This document shows positions 1-4,012 of a stretch of 5,508 nt of DNA, one piece after another. Source of the stretch: Pseudomonadota bacterium (GTDB taxonomy: Bacteria; Pseudomonadota; Gammaproteobacteria; Burkholderiales; SG8-39); NCBI GenBank assembly GCA_021848555.1, contig JAJZUN010000227.1:1-5508 (forward strand), read 5' to 3'. The position numbers and the translations under genes are program-made. How positions within the stretch are numbered: position 1 is the stretch's first letter; each line of letters begins with the position of its first letter. Under the pieces are notes generated by a model. The model was given only the letters and a program-made list of their open reading frames with translations. It was not told where the DNA came from and made no database searches.

Positions 1-94
1 ACAGATATTCCCACTCGCTGCGCACGTCGACGAACACGGCGTCCGGGTGGTCGCGCAGAAATTCGAGGGTTTCTTTCGGCTGCAGGTGCTTCAT
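1..94 (-). CDS. Rhodanese-domain protein, N-terminal part (cut by window edge)
   Basis: The minus strand opens with ATG at 94-92 and stays open for 31 codons to the left edge, reading MKHLQPKETLEFLRDHPDAV and then FVDVRSEWEYL. The FVDVRS.xEY pattern is the typical first beta-strand and loop (hydrophobic-V-D-V-R-xxxE-aromatic) of single-domain rhodanese/sulfurtransferase proteins, which carry sulfur on a cysteine later in the domain. That active-site loop lies outside the window, so catalytic competence cannot be judged. A TATACT hexamer sits only about 10 bases before the start codon, with no convincing -35 and no clear Shine-Dalgarno sequence, so transcription may begin very close to the ATG. 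The family call is fairly secure; the exact function is not determined. Confidence 0.8.
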   Translation of the reverse strand, partial: MKHLQPKETLEFLRDHPDAVFVDVRSEWEYL

Positions 95-199
95 CTTGCG
101 CAGTATAGGCCAGTTGGAACGAGCCCCTTTCCCCGTGAAGCCTGTGGAGCCGTCACGAAATAGCGCAGGCGGTAATTTTGGCGGCGGGCTCGCGGGGCA

Positions 200-301
200 T
201 CACACCAACGGCAACACCAGCCGGAAGTCGATGCGCACCGACGACTGATCCGGTACCACCGTTTGCAACGGATGGGAGGCCTCGATATTTTCCACATGCA
301 T
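200..301 (-). pseudogene. Coding-like relic of unknown gene
   Basis: On the minus strand an in-frame stretch from ATG 301 to TGA 200 encodes about 33 residues beginning MHVENIEASHPLQTVV and ending SVRIDFRLVLPLV. Most codons end in G or C, as in the real genes nearby, and the amino-acid order (alternating hydrophobic and charged at the end) looks like the last beta-strands of a real protein. I do not recognise the family. It lies between the VapC stop and the rhodanese start, so it may be a C-terminal scrap left when the toxin-antitoxin module or another element inserted. It could instead be a very small gene, or chance. No convincing ribosome binding site precedes the ATG. Confidence 0.3.
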
Positions 302-347
302 TCTCTTGGACCGCTGACCATCGCGCAGCAACCCCAGCCTCTGCCGA

Positions 348-761
348 CTATCCCGGAATCGTGACGATCCGCAGCCCAGGCAAGTCGGCGAAGTCGCCAA
401 TGTTCAGGGTCAAAAGCGCGTAGCCATGCTCAATCGCCTGTGCAGCTATCCACAGATCGTTATAGCGTGGCCGTGGCGATCGGCCTGTCCGCCGCACGGC
501 GGCAGCGAGAACGCCAAAGGCTGCGGCGGTATACTTGGTCACCGCCAGCGCCGGCCGTCTTTCCACCTGGCGCAGGAATGCCGCCCGTAATGCTCGTTCG
601 GCCGGATCCGCGCAAGCCTCGACACCGAAGCTCAGCTCCCCCAGCGATATCGCCGAGGTAAAGACCGGCGCATCGCCAGCCGCATCGATCACCGCTTGGT
701 GTTCCAACTGTCCGGCTGCTATCCCGACCCAGATGCAGCTATCGAAGATCACGCCCCCCAC
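348..761 (-). CDS. vapC: VapC-family PIN-domain ribonuclease toxin
   Basis: The protein of 134-137 aa has PIN-domain architecture. The acidic residues expected for metal-dependent RNA cleavage are all visible: D7 in IFDSCIW, E42 in SLGELSFG, D102 in RYNDLWIAAQA, and D123 in LNIGDF. VapC toxins cleave specific RNAs, often initiator tRNA or the 23S sarcin-ricin loop, when freed from their antitoxin; the target here is unknown. It is the second gene of an operon with the Phd/YefM-type antitoxin. Two GTG starts compete. GTG at 761 overlaps the antitoxin by 13 bp. GTG at 752 would give a GTGA stop/start overlap and a protein beginning (M)IFDSCIW, which is closer to usual VapC starts. Both are consistent with translational coupling. 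The gene appears intact. Confidence 0.9.
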   Translation of the reverse strand: MGGVIFDSCIWVGIAAGQLEHQAVIDAAGDAPVFTSAISLGELSFGVEACADPAERALRAAFLRQVERRPALAVTKYTAAAFGVLAAAVRRTGRSPRPRYNDLWIAAQAIEHGYALLTLNIGDFADLPGLRIVTIPG

Positions 762-1006
762 GGATTGCGCACTTCTTCACTAAAGGCCTCCTTGCTCTCC
801 TTGAGCCAAGCCGCAGCCTGCTCGGGCGTGAGCATGGGCTTCAACCCCGCGAGGGCCCGCGCCGCGGTCATGGTCTGCTCGGTCGGCACAATCTGGGCAA
901 TCGTCGTGTGATTACGCTCGATTACAACCGTTTCACCCTGGCTTACAACTCTATCCAGAACTTTGCGAGTGTTTCTGGCAAGTTCGGTAGCGCTAATGGT
1001 TTGCAT
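749..1006 (-). CDS. Phd/YefM-type antitoxin of the VapC toxin
   Basis: This 85-aa protein starts MQTISATELARNTRKVLDRV, the N-terminal DNA-binding and dimerisation fold of Phd/YefM antitoxins (ISATELARN, then GETVVIERN..TIAQIVP at residues 24-41). The C-terminal part, about residues 42-85, is helical and charged (PEQAAAWLKESKEAF) and should wrap around and block VapC. I chose ATG 1006 because the family motif starts there and a GATGGA sequence precedes it by 7 bases. A longer frame back to 1048 would run through the promoter repeats. The antitoxin normally represses its own operon, alone or with the toxin. It is the first gene of the pair and overlaps the toxin, as is standard for this arrangement. 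Confidence 0.88.
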   Translation of the reverse strand: MQTISATELARNTRKVLDRVVSQGETVVIERNHTTIAQIVPTEQTMTAARALAGLKPMLTPEQAAAWLKESKEAFSEEVRNPWGA

Positions 1007-1020
1007 GGCAATTCCATCAC

Positions 1021-1070
1021 AATATACATAACAATACGTAATATACATGATTTGTGCTTGGGCAGATCAA
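1021..1070 (-). promoter_or_regulatory. Candidate promoter and operator of the vapC operon
   Basis: This AT-rich patch lies just upstream of the antitoxin start. It contains the 9-bp direct repeat AATATACAT at 1021-1029 and 1040-1048 (19 bp start to start), with a TACGTA palindrome at 1035-1040 between them. Read on the minus strand, TTGATC (1070-1065) and TGTATA (1047-1042) are separated by 17 bp, a plausible sigma70 -35/-10 pair. The repeats overlap the -10, as expected for an autorepressor site of a Phd-type antitoxin. The repeats are seen directly; the promoter and operator roles are inferred. Confidence 0.5.
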
Positions 1071-1167
1071 TATCCAGCCAGACCCCAAGACATCAGGTCG
1101 CCGAGAGCCGCGCCGAGGCCCGGGCCCGGCTCGCCGGAGCGACTCCATCCGTTGTGGACGAAGCCCC

Positions 1168-1195
1168 GTTTACACAAAATACCGGACAGGTACCC
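1168..1195 (+). mobile_element. Possible IS256-family terminal inverted repeat (solo scar)
   Basis: The sequence contains GTTTACACAAAAT, then ACCGGACAGGTACCC. Read on the minus strand it is GGG...TGTCC...ATTTTGTGTAAAC, the layout I know from IS256 (Mutator-like) terminal repeats, in which the GGG/GA end is outermost and TTTTGTGTAAA lies inside. In that orientation the element would lie to the left, but no transposase coding sequence is recognisable in 1050-1167 and no matching second end was found in the window. It would therefore be a remnant. The match rests on recalled consensus only. Confidence 0.4.
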
Positions 1196-1196
1196 A

Positions 1197-1320
1197 CTAG
1201 TACGCCGACCCATAAGTTGCGTACATGCCGAGACGCGCCTACGCGCGCCGAGTGCGCGACAAAGCAGTCGGCGATGCGGGGCGTGTCGAACATAGCGAAA
1301 TTTATGGGTCGGCGTACTAG
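1197..1320. repeat. 124-bp self-complementary, MITE-like inverted-repeat element
   Basis: The ends are a perfect 19-bp inverted repeat, CTAGTACGCCGACCCATAA at 1197-1215 and its reverse complement at 1302-1320. Complementarity continues, imperfectly, almost to the centre. The left half 1197-1255 aligns with the reverse complement of 1264-1320 with a few mismatches and small gaps, ending in CGCCGAGTGC against CGCCGACTGC. Only about 8 bases (GCGACAAA) are left as the loop. A transcript of either strand would fold into a long hairpin. No coding frame inside is convincing. Small size, terminal repeats and lack of a gene fit a non-autonomous MITE or a dispersed palindromic repeat. The palindromic CTAG (or TA) at the ends could be a target duplication. 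It does not carry the RYYYAAC/GTTRRRY ends of integron attC sites. Confidence 0.75.
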
Positions 1321-1330
1321 GGCGTACTGG
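1311..1330 (+). repeat. Tandem 10-bp repeat at the right end of the hairpin element
   Basis: GGCGTACTAG at 1311-1320 is followed at once by GGCGTACTGG at 1321-1330, differing at one position. The first copy is the end of the inverted-repeat arm. The second lies outside the perfect arm and has a weak counterpart to the left of the element (GGTACCCA, 1189-1196). It may be a slippage duplication, or it may show that the ancestral element was slightly longer. Confidence 0.6.
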
Positions 1331-1418
1331 ATAGGCAATTGTCGTCCGCAACCTAAGCGTAGACATGAGGTGACGAAGATTTTCTGGTGCTGGGCGAGGA
1401 TGCTTCTCCGGTGGGAGG

Positions 1419-1450
1419 TCATGGAGGCCAGAGCCATGATGTGTTAATAT
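1419..1450 (+). promoter_or_regulatory. Candidate promoter and operator of the mazEF-like operon
   Basis: A perfect 6-bp dyad TCATGG...CCATGA (1419-1439, 9-base spacer) lies just before TAATAT at 1445-1450, a good -10 hexamer; the matching -35 is weak (TGGAGG at 1422-1427). Slightly downstream, CGTT and AACG flank ATGCAT (about 1452-1467). Toxin-antitoxin operons are usually repressed by the antitoxin or the complex at such dyads. The repeats are visible; their role is inferred. Confidence 0.35.
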
Positions 1451-1482
1451 GCGTTGTATGCATAACGTGTTGGAGCATTGTG

Positions 1483-1713
1483 ATGCACAAACGAATGACG
1501 ATCACGCTTGATGAAGCAGTTTATGAGGGCCTATATCGGACGGTCGGCAAACGGCGCATGAGTCAGTACATTGAGGATCTGCTTCGTCCGCTCGTGGTGG
1601 ATACGTCCCTAGATGACGGGTACCGTGCGATGGCTGCCGACAAGGAACGCGAGGCTGAGGCGAAGGAATGGTGCAACGCGCTTGCCGAAGATATGGCCGA
1701 TGCGGCGCGGTGA
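1483..1713 (+). CDS. mazE: Ribbon-helix-helix (MazE/CopG-like) antitoxin
   Basis: This 76-aa protein begins MHKRMTITLDEAVYEGLYRT. A short beta-strand (RMTITLD) followed by two helices, the second containing MSQYIEDLLRPLVV, is the ribbon-helix-helix DNA-binding pattern found in many antitoxins paired with MazF/PemK toxins. The C-terminal half (about residues 40-76, DGYRAMAADKEREAEAKEW...) is acidic and helical and is the likely toxin-neutralising segment. I chose ATG 1483 because GGAG at 1472-1475 lies 7 bases upstream and the fold begins there; the upstream extension to 1387 would read through the candidate promoter. The last 14 bp overlap the toxin start. It should neutralise the toxin and autoregulate the operon. 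The class is fairly clear, but the gene name is by partner association. Confidence 0.85.
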   Translation: MHKRMTITLDEAVYEGLYRTVGKRRMSQYIEDLLRPLVVDTSLDDGYRAMAADKEREAEAKEWCNALAEDMADAAR

Positions 1714-2026
1714 AGTGTGGTGGGTCGAGTTCGACCCGGCGGTTGGCAGTGAAATCCGCAAGACGCGACCGGCAGTGATCGTAAGCAACGACGCGGCAAA
1801 CCGCAATCTCGCGCGGGTGGTGGTCGTGCCGCTGACCAGCAACACCGGACGAGTTTACCCCGGCGAGGCGGTAGTCAAGGTAGGCGGGCAGAGCAGTAAG
1901 GCGATGGCCGATCAGATCATGGCCGTCGATAAGGCGCGGCTCAATGGCCAGCTTGGCACGCTCTCCAAGGCGGACATGCTGGCCGTGGAGGATGCGATCA
2001 AGGTTCAGTTGGCCCTGCCTCGGTAA
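1700..2026 (+). CDS. mazF: MazF/PemK-family endoribonuclease toxin
   Basis: This 108-aa protein has the usual MazF length. It opens MRRGEVWWVEFDPAVGSEIR and continues KTRPAVIVSND, the family hallmark (RGxVWWVxxDPxxGSExxKTRPxxVVSND). By alignment with well-studied MazF proteins, R23 (in KTRP) and T46 (in VPLTSN) are the residues expected to contact and cleave RNA, so it looks active. The C-terminal SKADMLAVEDAIKVQL helix is also typical. MazF toxins are ribosome-independent, sequence-specific mRNA or tRNA/rRNA interferases; the cut site cannot be read from sequence. ATG 1700 overlaps the antitoxin by 14 bp, with GAAG at 1687-1690 as a modest ribosome binding site, indicating coupled translation. 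A longer upstream reading frame from 1613 lies inside the antitoxin and is not the real start. Confidence 0.93.
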   Translation: MRRGEVWWVEFDPAVGSEIRKTRPAVIVSNDAANRNLARVVVVPLTSNTGRVYPGEAVVKVGGQSSKAMADQIMAVDKARLNGQLGTLSKADMLAVEDAIKVQLALPR

Positions 2027-2410
2027 CCACGTTCTTTCGTCCGACGCGCAAAGAACTGAGCCAGATGCCATGCAAAAGCGCCTTGAAAGTGGTCAAGCAG
2101 GAGCAATTCAACCTCGGCGCAGTGACCATAGCGCCACGTATTCTGAATTTGCAGTGCCTCGAAAGTGTGTCTAATGACATTATTTTCGTACACCCCCCCT
2201 CGCGAGACGATCACGAAATAGTGGCACCGCGTGGATGACATGCGCGAATTCGTGCCTCGCGTTGGTTACGCGATGCGAATTACCCAGGCTGCGCATTCGC
2301 AAGTACCCAGAGCCAGAAGTCAGCATCGCCTTTGAAAAGCGGCGCCTACATGGCAGGTTCCCTGGGTACCCCGTCACGCGCACGGTGGGCAAATCCTGCC
2401 GCGCACCAAC
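2027..2410. other. Intergenic stretch with no recognisable gene
   Basis: No protein family is recognisable on either strand. The plus strand has a 57-codon frame from ATG 2065 to TGA 2238 (MPCKSALKVVKQEQFNLGAV...), with mixed codon use and no good ribosome binding site. The opposite strand is also open over much of the same stretch. A 7-bp inverted repeat, TGCGAAT/ATTCGCA, spans 2274-2301. TTTCGT and ACGAAA form a weak dyad around 2184-2219, with an AATGACATT palindrome nearby. No T-run hairpin terminator for mazF was found. The region is probably decayed gene or mobile-element debris. Confidence 0.5.
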
Positions 2411-2668
2411 ACCTGGGTCGACGGAGAACTCTGGCACGCTACGTCGGAGGGTGAAGAGAGCGAGTTGAGGCGCGTCGATTCTAAAACGGGTGAAGTCCTG
2501 GAAACCGTCGAGATGCCACCAGGTGTAGCCATTTCGGGGCTCGAATCCGATGGCGCCGATCAGTTCTTTTGCGGAGGGGGCAGTAGCGGAAAGGTGAGAA
2601 CGGTGCGCCGGCCCCGGGACATACGTGAGATACGCCGCGGTTCCGAAATCGACTTGAATTCCCAGTGA
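2411..2668 (+). pseudogene. C-terminal remnant of a beta-propeller protein (glutamine cyclotransferase/SMP-30-like)
   Basis: In one frame the sequence reads TWVDGELWHATSEGEESELR, then RRVDSKTGEVLETVEMPPGV and SGLESDGADQFFCGGGSSGK, ending VRTVRRPR. The WVDGELWH.....ESELRRVDxxTGEVLExxxMPPG..SGLESDG...FFCGGG.SGKVRxVRRP series is, from memory, the extreme C-terminus of beta-propeller proteins often annotated as glutamine cyclotransferase or SMP-30/YncE-like. A full protein would have some 200 or more residues upstream; here the frame is closed by TGA at 2333-2335 and the preceding residues do not fit. The last residues to the stop at 2668 also look non-homologous. It is therefore a truncated relic and not a working gene. 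The in-frame TTG at 2465 has no supporting ribosome site worth trusting. Confidence 0.6.
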
Positions 2669-2737
2669 GTTTCAACTGCGTCCAAAACCAGGGGTATTCC
2701 AGTTCAACGTCGCCAGCGATCAGTGCTCGCCGTAGAT

Positions 2738-3133
2738 CTATGGCATTCCATGGTGCTGCGGCAAATCGTCACAAATTTGATCCCACTCGGCTTTCGAGCC
2801 CACAAAAATATGCACCGATGGTTTTGCGGAAATCGGCGTATCGAGCGTACCGATACGGATACGTGCAGCTTCTGGGGTGCTCTCTCGCCAACTGAAGATG
2901 GGTGAGCCGCAGTTCTGGCAGAACATTCGGTGCACACCCGCTTCGGTACGAAAGCCTTTCAGGGATTCAGCCCCTTCGACGACAACCAAGTCTTTCGAGG
3001 CGATCGGCGCGTTCGCTGCAAACGCCGAGCCATTGGCCTTGCGGCAACGCGAACAGTGGCAGAGCACGATCGCGCCGAGGTCTCCCCGTACTTCATATTT
3101 CACAGCCCCGCATAAGCAACTTCCTTTATGCAT
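2738..3133 (-). CDS. GFA-family (Mss4-fold) zinc-binding protein
   Basis: This 131-aa protein has the full cysteine set of the GFA family (glutathione-dependent formaldehyde-activating enzyme-like): C6-x-C8 in GSCLCGAVKYEV, C25-H-C27-x2-C30 in LCHCSRCRK, and C72-x2-C75 in MFCQNCGSPIF. It also has the usual late GTLD and HIFVGSKAEWDQICDDLPQ segments. These cysteines bind structural and catalytic zinc. Members are linked to glutathione adducts of formaldehyde, but most have no proven reaction, so only the family is claimed. The length is standard and the gene is intact. A strong ribosome site, AGAGGTGAT, sits just before ATG 3133. It lies 66 bp downstream of the ArsR gene on the same strand with no clear terminator between, so co-transcription is plausible. 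Confidence 0.9.
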   Translation of the reverse strand: MHKGSCLCGAVKYEVRGDLGAIVLCHCSRCRKANGSAFAANAPIASKDLVVVEGAESLKGFRTEAGVHRMFCQNCGSPIFSWRESTPEAARIRIGTLDTPISAKPSVHIFVGSKAEWDQICDDLPQHHGMP

Positions 3134-3199
3134 TTATCACCTCTGCCAATACGTTAATTCGGCTGTAAGGATGTCACCAGACACCATCCGCGCATCCTG

Positions 3200-3886
3200 C
3201 TATAGCACCGCTCCGGCGATCCCGAATGCCTTCTCGAAGCCCAACCTCCCTGCGCGCGTGACGCTCACCGCGCGGCTATCTAGATGATGTTCCACCCATT
3301 TCAGTTCCAAGCAGCGCTTATGAATCGCGATGCCCACGGCACCCCCCAGATGATGCCGGCGCTCGCTCCAATCGATGCAGGTGCGACAGTAAGGGTGCTT
3401 GCTCATGCGCCTGACCTCTATGCCCCAGTTAGCCAATAACTTGAGGCCAGCCGGAAGGATGTGCGCCACCTCCCCGTCGACTGCCACACAGTTCTTATGG
3501 ACAAGCGCGTCACAGATCGCCACCCCCAACTGGCCCGCAAGGTGGTTGTAGCAGGTGCGCCCGCGCTGCAGCTCAGGAGCGACCCGAAAGCGTGCCGCCG
3601 GGCGTGGGAATCCTGCCGCGACTACCATGACGGCCTCGAGCATTGCGCCAACTTCCGGCGAAGCAATCCGGTAATAACGGTGGCGACCCTGGCGGACGGA
3701 AACCAGCAGTCCGGACTGCTCCAGCTTGGCCAAGTGCTCGCTTGCGGTCGGGGCGGTGATGCCCGCACAGGCGGCCAACTCGCCCGCTGGCAGCGCACGC
3801 CCATCACCAAGGGCCAACAGCATGTTGGCGCGGGTTGGTTCACCGACAAGGCCGGCGATTTGAGCGACTTCTAGCGCATTCGACAT
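3200..3886 (-). CDS. ArsR-family transcriptional regulator with C-terminal cysteine-bearing domain
   Basis: This 228-aa protein has a winged-helix ArsR domain at about residues 5-85: LVGEPTRANMLLAL, GELAACAGITAPTASEHLAK with the recognition helix near 44-57, and the wing VSVRQGRHRYYRI. It is about twice the size of a minimal ArsR. The second half carries TCYNHLAGQLGVAICDAL (111-128), CRTCIDWSERRHHLGGAVG (167-185) and a final SRAVSVTRAGRLGF, a pattern shared by a distinct group of long ArsR-like regulators. Cysteines at 40, 112, 125, 133, 167, 170 and 192 could sense metal, thiol or electrophile, but this is inference. ATG 3886 was chosen because the domain starts there and AGGAGG lies about 12 bases upstream; a longer frame would run into the divergent gene. 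It probably represses itself and the transporter. Confidence 0.9.
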   Translation of the reverse strand: MSNALEVAQIAGLVGEPTRANMLLALGDGRALPAGELAACAGITAPTASEHLAKLEQSGLLVSVRQGRHRYYRIASPEVGAMLEAVMVVAAGFPRPAARFRVAPELQRGRTCYNHLAGQLGVAICDALVHKNCVAVDGEVAHILPAGLKLLANWGIEVRRMSKHPYCRTCIDWSERRHHLGGAVGIAIHKRCLELKWVEHHLDSRAVSVTRAGRLGFEKAFGIAGAVL

Positions 3887-3910
3887 ATTTCTGGCAGACC
3901 TCCTGGCCGA

Positions 3911-3954
3911 ATTGTACGCGGTCGATTTCTCCACGCTTCGGTGGTGGCCGAAGC
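3911..3954. promoter_or_regulatory. Candidate ArsR operator and arsR promoter in the divergent intergenic region
   Basis: A perfect dyad GCTTCGG-TGGTGG-CCGAAGC occupies 3935-3954. On the minus strand, TACAAT at 3916-3911 is a good -10 for arsR, placing the (weak) -35 at 3939-3934, inside the dyad. Binding there by an ArsR dimer would block arsR transcription and could also control the divergent transporter, whose start is 58 bp away. The dyad and -10 are visible; regulator binding is inferred. No convincing transporter promoter hexamers were seen. Confidence 0.5.
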
Positions 3955-4012
3955 ATCTCTCGCTGTCTGTAAGTACGCTCTGGCATCGCAAGGAAACACG
4001 GAGCAAAGTTGA

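Noticed and set aside
1197..1320. Integron attC site
   Set aside because: Size and imperfect palindromy fit, and toxin-antitoxin and GFA genes are common cassettes, but the RYYYAAC and GTTRRRY core sites are missing at the ends.
1067..1437. Open frames across the hairpin region on both strands
   Set aside because: They run through the palindrome and flanks, have no family resemblance, and their openness is explained by high GC content.
1387..1482. N-terminal extension of the ribbon-helix-helix antitoxin
   Set aside because: It reads through the candidate promoter and dyad; the ATG at 1483 has a good ribosome site and fits the fold.
2166..2194. Tn7/CAST-like transposon end (minus strand TGTACG...TAATGTCATTA)
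   Set aside because: It begins with TGT and includes a TGTCATT-like motif, but there are no repeated TnsB-type sites and no second end or tns genes in the window.
2877..3287. Plus-strand frame opposite the GFA gene
   Set aside because: It is antisense to a well-supported gene with all family cysteines, and its own translation matches nothing recognisable.
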